From contig JAAZAW010000278.1 in assembly GCA_012514125.1 (NCBI GenBank), positions 1-17,698 on the forward strand: a stretch of 17,698 nt of DNA. Direction: 5' to 3'. Under the pieces are notes generated by a model. That model saw nothing but the letters and a program-made list of their open reading frames with translations. It was not told the DNA's origin and searched no databases. A program made the position numbers and the translations under genes. Numbering within the stretch: position 1 is the first letter of the stretch; each line of letters starts with the position of its first letter. Positions 7,080 to 14,765 of this stretch are shown piece after piece. The stretch is from Phycisphaerae bacterium. Lineage in GTDB: Bacteria; Planctomycetota; Phycisphaerae; JAAYCJ01.

Positions 7080-8792
7080 ATGTGTCCAACTTCCGATATT
7101 TTGAATGATGTGGCGTCTAAATCGGCGCAGAGTGAACTTTATACCCCCGTTCCCCCCTGCTACAAACTGGGCCAGTGCAAATACGTCGTCGTCCTGGGAA
7201 CCGTTATCAGCGGTCTGGGCAAGGGCATCTTCTCCTCCAGCGCCGCCAAGTTGCTTAAAGACAAAGGCTTCCGCGTCTCTCCAATCAAACTCGAAGGCTA
7301 TCTCAATATCGACTCAGGCACTCTCAATCCCTATCGTCACGGCGAAGTTTTCGTCCTCGATGACGGAATGGAAACCGACATGGACCTGGGAACCTACGAG
7401 CGCATGCTCGATCAGAACCTGTCAAGCCTGAGCTTCATCACCTCGGGGCAAATCTTTACGAGCGTCCTCGAAAAAGAACGGCGGGGCCGATACCAGGGAC
7501 GCGATGTCCAGATGATTCCCCACGTCACGGGCGAAGTGAAACTGCGACTGCGCGAACTGGCAATGGCGACAAGCGCCGATATCGTGTTTGTCGAAATCGG
7601 CGGAACGGTCGGCGATGTGGAAAACAGCTTTTTGATCGAAGCGGTACGAGAACTGGCGCTCGAAGAAGGCCCCAATTCCACCTGCTTTGTCTCACTGACC
7701 TATATCCTCGAACCCCAGGCGCTCGGCGAACAAAAATCCAAAGCCGCCCAGCTCGGACTTCGAAGCCTCATGGCGTTGGGCATTCAACCGCACATCATCG
7801 CCTGCCGAGGCAAGTCCCCCGCGACCGACACCGTCAAACAAAAAATCTCCATTTACGCCAACGTTCCCATGGAACGGGTCTTCTCCATGCACGACACTCA
7901 GAGCATCTACTACGTGCCGGCGATGATTCGCGAGAATAAAATCGACACGGAAATTCTCAAGCTCCTGAACCTGCAGGACCGGGTAAATCATGACCTGGAA
8001 CGCAACCAGTGGGAAAACTGGTGCAACTTTACCCAAAAAATCGTCTCACCGCAAAAGGAAATCGATATCGCCATCACCGGCAAATATATCACCGTCCGCG
8101 ACAGCTATGCCAGCATCCTCAAAGCCATCGAACACTGCGGCGCTCATCTGCATACCAAATTCAATCTCAACTGGATCGACACAACCGAAGTCACCAATCA
8201 AAACGTTGCGGAAAAATTAAAAGGTATGCACGGGGTGATCGTCCCCGGCGGCTTTGGTATTCGCGGAACGGAAGGAAAAATCGCCTGCATCCAATACGCC
8301 CGCGAAAACAAGCTGCCCTACCTGGGCCTGTGCTACGGCTTCCAAATGGCGGTAATCGAATTCGCCCGAAACGTCTGCAAACTCCACGGCGCAGGCTCGA
8401 CGGAAATCGACCCCAAATGCGAGCATCCCGTCATCGACCGACTGCCCAGCCAATACGACCTCAAAGGACTGGGGGGCAATATGCGACTCGGCGGACACGA
8501 TATCGAACTGGTTCCAGGCACACTGGCCGCAAAACTCTACAATGGCACGACCGCCAGACTGCGATTCCGCCATCGATACGAAGTTCATCCAAAATACATT
8601 CAACAGCTTACAGAAAACGGTATGATCTTTTCCGGCAAAGCGCCGGGCGAACCGATCATGCAGATTCTGGAGCTCGCGGACCATCCTTTCTTTATGGGAA
8701 CACAAGCCCATCCCGAGTTTACGTCGCGACCGTTGAATCCCGATCCGCTCTTTTGCCATTTTGCCCAAGCGGCGATTCTGCATCGAGGATAA
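7080..8792 (+). CDS. pyrG: CTP synthase, divergent UTP-binding region
   Basis: PyrG converts UTP to CTP with ATP and glutamine. The 570-residue protein has a synthetase domain (about 34-300) and a class I glutamine amidotransferase domain (about 325-570). Visible residues: P-loop SGLGKGI (44-50), metal ligands D102 (MDLG) and E172 (EIGGTVGD), nucleophile C418 (GLCYG), and H544/E546 (HPEF). The oxyanion segment GGFGIRGTEGK is intact. There are two departures from common PyrG. About 30 extra residues precede the usual start, and the KTKPTQHSV UTP/CTP-binding segment reads KSKAAQLGL (219-227). KLDPY is also changed to KLEGY. The key lysines and glutamine remain, so it is probably active, perhaps with altered feedback by CTP. 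Only a weak Shine-Dalgarno (TTGAG) precedes the ATG. Confidence 0.93.
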   Translation: MCPTSDILNDVASKSAQSELYTPVPPCYKLGQCKYVVVLGTVISGLGKGIFSSSAAKLLKDKGFRVSPIKLEGYLNIDSGTLNPYRHGEVFVLDDGMETDMDLGTYERMLDQNLSSLSFITSGQIFTSVLEKERRGRYQGRDVQMIPHVTGEVKLRLRELAMATSADIVFVEIGGTVGDVENSFLIEAVRELALEEGPNSTCFVSLTYILEPQALGEQKSKAAQLGLRSLMALGIQPHIIACRGKSPATDTVKQKISIYANVPMERVFSMHDTQSIYYVPAMIRENKIDTEILKLLNLQDRVNHDLERNQWENWCNFTQKIVSPQKEIDIAITGKYITVRDSYASILKAIEHCGAHLHTKFNLNWIDTTEVTNQNVAEKLKGMHGVIVPGGFGIRGTEGKIACIQYARENKLPYLGLCYGFQMAVIEFARNVCKLHGAGSTEIDPKCEHPVIDRLPSQYDLKGLGGNMRLGGHDIELVPGTLAAKLYNGTTARLRFRHRYEVHPKYIQQLTENGMIFSGKAPGEPIMQILELADHPFFMGTQAHPEFTSRPLNPDPLFCHFAQAAILHRG

Positions 8793-8857
8793 CCCAAAAG
8801 CCCGGGAAAAAAAATCCACCACCGGCCGGTGCCTCGCAAAAAATAAAAACAGATTTC

Positions 8858-11572
8858 TCAATTTCCCCGGCCGCCGCGAATCCATTTAAAAACTTCCATC
8901 ACCCCAAGAATACTCAGCGCCATCAGCAAAGTAACAAACCATTCCCCGAAACTCACCGGCTCGACCCCAAGGAGCTTTTGCATAAAGGGAATGTGCATAC
9001 TCAGGATATGAAGCCCCTGCGCCAGAATAATTCCGGCAATAAGAACATAATTTCGACTCAGGGGAATTTTAAACACCGATTCATACTCTGATCGGGCATT
9101 GAGCACATGCACGTTCTGAAGCAAAATCAACAGCAATAAAACGGCGTTACGAGCCGAAGCTTCATCCATAATTCGCAAATGCCAATACCACGACCCAAAC
9201 GCCAACGCACTGATCGCCAGCCCCGAAACCAGCGTCTCACTGATCATCAGCGAGTCAAAAATCTTTTCATTAGGCTTCCGCGGCGGACGTTTCATCGCCC
9301 CCGCTTCCCCGCCTTCAAATGCCAAACCGATATCCTGAATCCCATTAGTCACCAGGTTCAACCACAGCAGTTGCACCGCCAAAAACGGAACCGGCATCCC
9401 CACCACCACCGCCCCCACAAAAATCAAAACTTCCGCCGCGCCCGTCGAAACCAGCAGATAGATCACCTTTCGAACATTATCATAAGCGAACCGCCCTTCC
9501 TCCACGCCCGAAACGATCGACGCAAAATTATCATCGACCACAATCAACGATCCGACCTCCTTGGCAACGTCTGTCCCCGACCCCATCGCCACACCGATAT
9601 TCGCACGGCGAAGCGCCGGAGCATCATTAACCCCGTCCCCCGTCACCGCGACAAATTCCCCCCCCCTGATCAACACATCGATAATCCGATATTTCTGATC
9701 GGGCGAAACTCTCGCAAAAACATGCGTCGAAAGCACCAGCTTTTCATACGCCGGACTGTCGGGCGTCCCCGATTGACGCAACTGATCTCCGGTAACCACC
9801 GCCTCCTCGCCGTCGGTCAATTCCAGCGTCTTCGCAATCGCGCTGGCGGTCGCGGGATGATCCCCCGTAATCATGATCACCTTGATACCCGCCTCTTTAC
9901 ACTCCCGAACCGCCCCCGCCGCTTCCGGTCGAAGCGGATCGATAAATCCCACCAGACCATGAAAAATCAGTCCCCCCAGATCCCCTGCCTCATATTGATC
10001 TTTCCGTTCAAACGCCCCACATTCCCCCCCCGCCACCGCCAACACCCTAAGCCCACTCTGGGCCATCTCCTGCGATTGTTGTTCGATGCGACCCCGATCC
10101 AGATCCGCCGTTTCCTCTCCCATTTCCATGCGTGTGCAAAATTCCAGAAGGGTTTCCACCGCCCCTTTCACCGCCACATACACCTTGCCTTCCTTCTCAT
10201 AAAACGCCGCGGAATATTTCCGTTTCGATTCATACGGAATCTGCCCCAAAAGCTCGAAATCCTCTCTCATCCGCTGCGAATTCATCCCCAGCTTATATCC
10301 CATCGCCAGAAAAGCCACATCCATCGCATCCCCCCGATGTTCCCATGTCTCGTTTTCCTTCACCAAAGTTCCCTCATTGGCCATGATGGAATATTCCGCC
10401 AGTTTTTCCAGCCGATGCTTCGACGCCTCATCAATCCCATCCTGTTCAACAGCGCTAACCTCCCCCAAACCGTTATAGCCTTCCCCCGAAACTGTAAAAT
10501 TTCGTTCATCCGGCAAAACAATCCGACGAACCGTCTGCTGATTAACCGTAAGTGTCCCCGTCTTGTCGCTGGCGATAATCGTACAACTACCCAAACTTTC
10601 AACCGCAGCTAGTTTTCTCACAATCACATTTCGCTTCGACATCCGCCTTGAAGCAATCGAAAGCGCCACAGTCAACGCCACAGGCAAACCTTCCGGAATT
10701 GCCGATACCGCCAACGCCACAGTCAGAAAGAAAATCGAAACCCACTCATACCCCCGATACCGCAAAAGAATCGCCACACCGATACTGACAAACACCACCA
10801 GCACCGCGATATGCCGCGTAAATCGTTCCATCCGATGCACCAGCGGCGGTTTGCCCCCTTGTGACTCCGTAACCGTCTCCGCAATCAAACCGACCTGGGT
10901 CTCCATTCCGGTCCCAACCACTATTCCTGTCGCCCTGCCGGAGGTAATGGTCGCCCCCGCAAACGCCATGTTCCTGCGTTGACTTACCGCGACATCTTCC
11001 TCCATCACTTCACTAAACTTTTCCGCTGCCATCGATTCCCCGGTCAAAAAACTCTCATCCGCCGTCAAGCCGTTCGCCTCGATCAAACGAAGGTCCGCCG
11101 GCACTTTATCCCCCGATTCCAACAGCACAATATCACCCGGAACAACCTCTTCCGACGCAATGACTTTTTCCTTATCCTCACGGCGAACCCGGGCTTTGAT
11201 CTTGAGCATACGCTGCAAACTTTCCGCGCTCTTTTCCGCGTTATATTCCTGATAAGCCCCAAGCAAACTGTTAAATACAATAACAATAAAAATAAACAAG
11301 GCATCCGTCGACTCGCCAACCAGCAGCGAAGCAATACCCGCCGCAATAAGGATAAAAATCAGCGGATTAATCACCTGATGAAGCAAAATCATCCAGATGG
11401 AAGGTGCCTTTTTCCCCGGTAAAACATTCCCACCATAAAACTCCAGACGACTTGCCGCCTCCCTCTCATCCAACCCCCCGAAACTGCTTTCAAGCTCCTT
11501 ATAAATCCGTTGAATATCAAACGAATGCCAGTTCTCTTCACACAATCGACACGGTTCCATCTTCTCTGCCAT
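8858..11572 (-). CDS. P2-type cation-transporting ATPase
   Basis: A 904-residue P-type ATPase that pumps cations across the inner membrane by ATP hydrolysis. Order: N-terminal cation-ATPase domain, membrane helices M1-M2 (about 60-105), actuator with TGES (177-180), M3-M4 with PEGLP (293-297), phosphorylation site D336 in DKTGTLT, nucleotide domain with K469 (KGA), TGD (569-571), TGDGVND (644-650), then M5-M10. It is P2A-like, but the ion is uncertain. M5 keeps a Glu (E714), while M6 reads NLVTNG where the calcium pump has NLVTDG, so a key ligand Asp is Asn (N743). A CxxC (C8, C11) near the N terminus is unusual. GAGG lies just before the ATG. The coding strand contains runs of nine G (9666-9658) and eight G. 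The gene is convergent with pyrG and divergent from the rhamnosidase. Confidence 0.92.
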   Translation of the reverse strand: MAEKMEPCRLCEENWHSFDIQRIYKELESSFGGLDEREAASRLEFYGGNVLPGKKAPSIWMILLHQVINPLIFILIAAGIASLLVGESTDALFIFIVIVFNSLLGAYQEYNAEKSAESLQRMLKIKARVRREDKEKVIASEEVVPGDIVLLESGDKVPADLRLIEANGLTADESFLTGESMAAEKFSEVMEEDVAVSQRRNMAFAGATITSGRATGIVVGTGMETQVGLIAETVTESQGGKPPLVHRMERFTRHIAVLVVFVSIGVAILLRYRGYEWVSIFFLTVALAVSAIPEGLPVALTVALSIASRRMSKRNVIVRKLAAVESLGSCTIIASDKTGTLTVNQQTVRRIVLPDERNFTVSGEGYNGLGEVSAVEQDGIDEASKHRLEKLAEYSIMANEGTLVKENETWEHRGDAMDVAFLAMGYKLGMNSQRMREDFELLGQIPYESKRKYSAAFYEKEGKVYVAVKGAVETLLEFCTRMEMGEETADLDRGRIEQQSQEMAQSGLRVLAVAGGECGAFERKDQYEAGDLGGLIFHGLVGFIDPLRPEAAGAVRECKEAGIKVIMITGDHPATASAIAKTLELTDGEEAVVTGDQLRQSGTPDSPAYEKLVLSTHVFARVSPDQKYRIIDVLIRGGEFVAVTGDGVNDAPALRRANIGVAMGSGTDVAKEVGSLIVVDDNFASIVSGVEEGRFAYDNVRKVIYLLVSTGAAEVLIFVGAVVVGMPVPFLAVQLLWLNLVTNGIQDIGLAFEGGEAGAMKRPPRKPNEKIFDSLMISETLVSGLAISALAFGSWYWHLRIMDEASARNAVLLLLILLQNVHVLNARSEYESVFKIPLSRNYVLIAGIILAQGLHILSMHIPFMQKLLGVEPVSFGEWFVTLLMALSILGVMEVFKWIRGGRGN

Positions 11573-11635
11573 AACCCACCCTCATCTGGTTAGTAAAAAA
11601 AATTTTGCGTTCCCCACCCAAAGCCCACTCAAACT

Positions 11636-11664
11636 ATCATATTAACTTTAAGAAATCTTGACAA
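11636..11664 (-). promoter_or_regulatory. Promoter of the P-type ATPase gene
   Basis: The minus strand reads TTGTCA (11664-11659), 17 bases, then TATGAT (11641-11636). The predicted start is near 11629, giving a leader of about 57 bases. Its -35 overlaps the -35 of the opposite promoter by five bases, so polymerase can probably use only one direction at a time. Confidence 0.6.
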
Positions 11665-11674
11665 GTTTCTTAAA
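11647..11674. repeat. 28-base palindrome spanning two overlapping -35 boxes
   Basis: TTTAAGAAA (11647-11655), one T, CTTG, one A, CAAG, TTTCTTAAA (11666-11674): 13 paired bases per arm with a single bulge and a one-base centre. It covers the -35 boxes of both divergent promoters. It is a good candidate operator for a dimeric regulator controlling the ATPase and rhamnosidase genes together. Confidence 0.55.
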
Positions 11675-11686
11675 CTTTTCTATGCT
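11658..11686 (+). promoter_or_regulatory. Promoter of the rhamnosidase gene
   Basis: TTGACA (11658-11663, perfect), 17 bases, then TATGCT (11681-11686). The predicted start is near 11693, leaving a leader of about 37 bases before the ATG at 11731. Confidence 0.65.
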
Positions 11687-11730
11687 TTATTTTTTGTCAT
11701 TCATCAAGCTCTCTTGAAAGGCACATTGGC

Positions 11731-13368
11731 ATGACCGGTTCGCACACGATGGAGCAGGATTCACGGGTACGATATTTCATCAATCCGGAACGCATTGTCT
11801 GGCAGGATGCACAGGACGGAAAAATCGAAAATCCGCAAGCCCTTTTTTCGAAAAATCCCGACATCTGCACACTCTCCTCGAAAACGAACGGCACCCCGAC
11901 CCTCATTCTGGATTTTGGACGTGAACTCAATGGCGGAATCTGCCTGGGAATCCATCTGATCAAACAAAACCGCTCTGCAAAATTCCGCCTGCGATTCGGA
12001 GAGTCGGTCAGCGAAGTCATGAACACCCCGACACCCGATCATGCCATTCATGAATGGGTCATGGACATCCCCCGTCTGAGCACCCAGGAATTCGGACTCA
12101 CCGGTTTCAGGTTTTTAAGACTCGAACTCCTTGAACCCAACGTAACCGTCCAGATTTCACGCCTCCAAGCCGTCGCCCTGGAACGCCCCTGGCAATATCA
12201 AGGCGCATTTGAATGTTCCGATCAAAAAATCAACGAAATCTGGAAAGTGTGCGCCAGAACCGTTCATCTTTGCTGCCAGGAATATCTGCTCGACGGCATC
12301 AAACGTGATCGGCTGGTGTGGATGGGCGACATCCACCCGCAAATCCATGTCCTGGCGAACGTGTTCGGCAATAAACAAATCGTCAAACAAAGTCTCAAAT
12401 ATCTCTGCGACCACACCGACCCCAACGGCTGGCTCAATGGAATCAGTTCCTATTCGTTGTGGTGGATCATCAGCGTATGGGACTGGTTCATGTACACCGG
12501 CGACCGGGCGTTTTTAATGGACCAGAAAACCTACCTGCAAGACTTGATCGCACGAATCGAAAAATATGTGGATGAAACAGGCCGGGAACATTTCGAACCC
12601 TGGCGTTTCCTCGACTGGGCAAGCGAAGGAAACAAAAAAGCGGTCGATCAAGGCCTACAGGCATTAACCGCCTGGGCACTGCGGGATGCCGCTTCCATTG
12701 CCGACACCCTGGAAAACAAAGAACTAGCCCACCGATGCACCCTGTTGGCACAGCGTATGCGCTCCTGTGCCGACCCCAAAGACTTCGCCAACAAACAGGC
12801 CGCCGCCATCAACGTCCTGGCCGGAATATCCGATCCAAAACAGACCAACCTGGAATACCTGACACCTGATCCGTGCAACGGAATTTCACCGTGGAGTGGC
12901 TATTATGTGCTCGAAGCCAGGGCATTGGCAGGCGATTACACCAACGCCCTCGACCTGATCCGCCAATACTGGGGAGCCATGCTGGACCTCGGAGCAACGA
13001 GCTTCTGGGAGCATTTCGATATCCGCTGGCTCGAAAATGCCGGACGAATCGATGAAATCGTCCCGCCCGATAAACATGACGTTCATACCGAATATGGCGA
13101 CCACTGCTACCTGGGGCTTCGACACAGTTTGTGTCATGGCTGGGCGGCAGGACCAGCCGCATGGCTTAATCGTTATGTCCTGGGGGTTCAACCCCTTGAG
13201 CCGGGAATGAAAACCATCACCGTCAAAGCGCATCTGGGCGATCTAGCCTGGGCACAGGGAACCGTTCCTTCTCCTTTCGGACCCATTCACGTTCGGCATC
13301 GTCGAACCCCGGACGGCTCTATCGAAACCGAATGCGACTGTCCCGACCCAGTCGAGGTCAAAAGATAA
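11731..13368 (+). CDS. Alpha-L-rhamnosidase-like six-hairpin glycosidase (GH78 type)
   Basis: A 545-residue protein with a short beta-sandwich N-terminal part (about 40-150), an (alpha/alpha)6-barrel (about 158-480) and a small C-terminal beta domain. GH78 enzymes release terminal alpha-L-rhamnose by an inverting mechanism. Seen here: FECSDQKINEIW at the barrel start (160-171), the acidic cluster DGIKRDRLVWMGD (188-200, with D193 and D200), and GATSFWEHF with E427, the position of the conserved second acid. HSLCHGWAAGP (465-475) is also typical. It is much shorter than many GH78 enzymes (about 900 residues), lacking extra N-terminal modules. No signal peptide was seen, so it probably acts on imported oligosaccharides. 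M1 is preceded by AAGG about 11 bases upstream; M7 (11749) is an alternative start. Specificity within the clan is inferred. Confidence 0.82.
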   Translation: MTGSHTMEQDSRVRYFINPERIVWQDAQDGKIENPQALFSKNPDICTLSSKTNGTPTLILDFGRELNGGICLGIHLIKQNRSAKFRLRFGESVSEVMNTPTPDHAIHEWVMDIPRLSTQEFGLTGFRFLRLELLEPNVTVQISRLQAVALERPWQYQGAFECSDQKINEIWKVCARTVHLCCQEYLLDGIKRDRLVWMGDIHPQIHVLANVFGNKQIVKQSLKYLCDHTDPNGWLNGISSYSLWWIISVWDWFMYTGDRAFLMDQKTYLQDLIARIEKYVDETGREHFEPWRFLDWASEGNKKAVDQGLQALTAWALRDAASIADTLENKELAHRCTLLAQRMRSCADPKDFANKQAAAINVLAGISDPKQTNLEYLTPDPCNGISPWSGYYVLEARALAGDYTNALDLIRQYWGAMLDLGATSFWEHFDIRWLENAGRIDEIVPPDKHDVHTEYGDHCYLGLRHSLCHGWAAGPAAWLNRYVLGVQPLEPGMKTITVKAHLGDLAWAQGTVPSPFGPIHVRHRRTPDGSIETECDCPDPVEVKR

Positions 13369-13404
13369 TCCCCACCTCCCCATGGCCATTCCCCCTCCCC
13401 GAAG

Positions 13405-13422
13405 GGTGCGTCTTGACGCACC
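13405..13422. repeat. Tight inverted repeat GGTGCGTC / GACGCACC
   Basis: Perfect 8-base arms (13405-13412 and 13415-13422) with only two bases between, realistically a 7-bp stem with a CTTG loop. GAAG and CTTC flank it and can extend the stem. It lies 36 bases past the rhamnosidase stop and may help end that transcript, though no T-run follows. Similar GGTGCGT palindromes occur as intergenic repeats in other bacteria. Confidence 0.5.
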
Positions 13423-13451
13423 ATCTTCTGACTCAAAAAATCCCAAAAAAT

Positions 13452-13480
13452 TTGCATTTTCATAAAAAATATGTTATACT
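13452..13480 (+). promoter_or_regulatory. Strong orphan promoter
   Basis: TTGCAT (13452-13457), a 17-base spacer, then TATACT (13475-13480) with TG two bases upstream of the -10 box. No credible gene follows on the plus strand; two small hairpins begin at the predicted start (about 13487). It could drive a small RNA. Confidence 0.5.
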
Positions 13481-13488
13481 TATATTAA

Positions 13489-13527
13489 GGAAGCCCCCAA
13501 AGCTTCCCAGAGCCGCACTTCCGGCTC
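13489..13527 (+). ncRNA. Candidate small structured RNA after the orphan promoter
   Basis: Two adjacent perfect 6-bp hairpins begin at the expected transcription start: GGAAGC/GCTTCC (13489-13507) and GAGCCG/CGGCTC (13510-13527). A T5 run follows about 20 bases later. No known RNA family was recognised. The call rests only on promoter plus structure. Confidence 0.2.
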
Positions 13528-13710
13528 ATTCCTCAAAACCTAAACTTTTTCCGCCCCTCTTCCGAAAGCCATCTCATGCCCCCAGACAAAAAACGTGATT
13601 ACAATCCGATTTCATCCACCATCTTTCCCCGTTTCCCCCTCAGCCCACAGGCCAATCTTCCCAAAGCCCAAAGCCAAAAGCCCAGAGCCCGCCCGAGCCT
13701 GCCCACCCCT

Positions 13711-13804
13711 CCCGCATTTCGTATAAAATGTATTTTTCGTCCCTGGCGCCCCCGAAAACCGCGATCTTTTCCCCCGTCGTCCCCCGGATTTTGTACAAAA
13801 TGTA
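13711..13804. repeat. Direct repeat pair, 22-base units 72 bases apart
   Basis: Units at 13711-13732 and 13783-13804 match at 19 of 22 positions (CCCGcATTTcGTAtAAAATGTA against CCCGgATTTtGTAcAAAATGTA). The second contains a perfect 14-base palindrome, ATTTTGTACAAAAT (13788-13801); the first has a degenerate version. Function unknown. Confidence 0.55.
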
Positions 13805-13824
13805 CAATCCCATTCCAAAGGGAG

Positions 13825-13846
13825 GGTGGGTTTTCCGAAACCCACC
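13825..13846 (-). terminator. Hairpin terminator of the nuclease gene
   Basis: GGTGGGTTT (13825-13833) and AAACCCACC (13838-13846) form a perfect 9-bp stem with a four-base loop, 35 bases past the stop of the minus-strand nuclease gene. No long T-run follows, so termination strength is uncertain. Confidence 0.55.
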
Positions 13847-13880
13847 ATTAGGTTCACCCGCCAACCATCATTACGCATCT

Positions 13881-14765
13881 CTAACGTTCCGACGTCTCAT
13901 CACTCCGCTTTTTCAACGTCTCATCGGACAATTTCTTTTCACCCCGCCATTCCAACACCGCCTGAATCATCCGGTGGTCCGAACCCGGCTTGGGACCGAC
14001 CGCATAATCGCGAACTTTCCACGAATCATCGACAAAAAAATAATCAATGCGATACCCCCCCACTCCAATAAAAATCGTCGGCTTATTCTGCGATTTGGCA
14101 ACAACAGCCACATCGTTCATCTCCGCCGCCATACTCTGATACTCAGGCGTCCACGCCAGTGTATTAAAATCGCCCCCGATAATCGTCGGCAACTGATGCT
14201 TTTTGACCTGTTTGAGAATTCTTTTCACCTGAACCGTGTGCGGCTTCATCGCATTGAGCAACCCCGTCGTCACAGGCCTTTGGAGCGACTTCAAATGCAC
14301 GCTGACCACAAAAAACGTTTCTTTTTGCACACTCCACTTGACCGACAGAGCAAAATTACGTTCATCTTTCATACTGAAAAGTTTATCCGGAGCCAGTTTC
14401 CCTTTCGCCAAAATGCCTATCCCCATGTCGCCATTAGGCGAATAAGGACCAAATTGATAATTCATCCCGAACTTCCGCGCCAGCGTTCGAAGCATTTTCC
14501 CCGGCACCTCCTGAAGCAAAATCAGATCAGCCCGTGCTTCTTCCAGATTCGCCTGAACTTTATCGAATTGAATCCCACGCTCAATGTTATACGAAGCAAC
14601 ACGCAATTTATGTCGTTTCACGTCCAACGCGTCAAGCCGAACCGGCGAGGGTCGCGTCGCGGACTTATTCTCAAAAATGGACGAGGTTTTTGTGGGCTGC
14701 GACTCTGCCATGACCCATGACGCCAATAGAACAAGGATACTCCAGGTTGTTAATGAAATTTTCAT
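13881..14765 (-). CDS. Secreted endonuclease/exonuclease/phosphatase-family protein
   Basis: A 294-residue protein with an N-terminal signal peptide (hydrophobic stretch about 6-18, likely cut near VMA-ES at 20/21) followed by an EEP (DNase I-like) domain. The metal and catalytic residues are in family order: N60 (SYNIERG), E86 (LLQEV), H157 (VHLKS), D199 and N201 (GGDFNT), D241 (RIDYFF), and D263-H264 (GSDHR). Such enzymes cut nucleic acids or phosphodiesters in lipids and sugars; the substrate is not readable. GAGAGG precedes the ATG. The ATG overlaps the TGA of the upstream lipoprotein gene (ATGA, 14765-14762), so the two are translationally coupled. The C terminus carries a small SDET-type repeat (24-base period). 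A hairpin terminator follows. Confidence 0.88.
   Translation of the reverse strand: MKISLTTWSILVLLASWVMAESQPTKTSSIFENKSATRPSPVRLDALDVKRHKLRVASYNIERGIQFDKVQANLEEARADLILLQEVPGKMLRTLARKFGMNYQFGPYSPNGDMGIGILAKGKLAPDKLFSMKDERNFALSVKWSVQKETFFVVSVHLKSLQRPVTTGLLNAMKPHTVQVKRILKQVKKHQLPTIIGGDFNTLAWTPEYQSMAAEMNDVAVVAKSQNKPTIFIGVGGYRIDYFFVDDSWKVRDYAVGPKPGSDHRMIQAVLEWRGEKKLSDETLKKRSDETSER

Larger units (their letters stand above)
13369..13880. other. 512-base gene-free region rich in repeats
   Basis: No convincing gene. The plus strand is strongly pyrimidine-rich. It contains a GGTGCGTC hairpin (13405-13422), a near-consensus plus-strand promoter (13452-13480), two hairpins right after it (13489-13507 and 13510-13527), a degenerate CCCAAAG-type run (about 13660-13690), a pair of direct repeats 72 bases apart (13711-13732, 13783-13804) and a terminator for the nuclease gene (13825-13846). 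Short open frames here (13576-13851 plus, 13612-13878 minus) are low-complexity, overlap one another and have no recognisable domain. Confidence 0.6.

Noticed and set aside
8820..8831. CACCGGCCGGTG palindrome between pyrG and the ATPase gene as a terminator
   Set aside because: Only a 4-bp stem once a loop is allowed, and no T-run in either direction.
8009..9091. 360-residue plus-strand open frame
   Set aside because: Out of frame within pyrG and then antisense to the ATPase end; Arg/Ser/Pro-rich with no motif.
9179..10612. 477-residue plus-strand open frame
   Set aside because: Lies opposite the P-type ATPase, is rich in Arg, Pro and His, and has no domain; it is a shadow of a C-rich antisense strand.
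13660..13690. CCCAAAG-type short repeats as a CRISPR-like array
   Set aside because: Units are about seven bases, degenerate and without spacers.
13576..13878. Short overlapping frames on both strands (91 aa plus; 88 and 74 aa minus)
   Set aside because: Low-complexity, Pro-rich or Gly-rich translations of a pyrimidine-biased spacer, no domain, no ribosome site; the YILY repeat on the minus strand follows from the DNA repeat.
13728..14720. 330-residue plus-strand open frame
   Set aside because: Antisense to the nuclease-family gene, whose catalytic residues are all in place on the minus strand.
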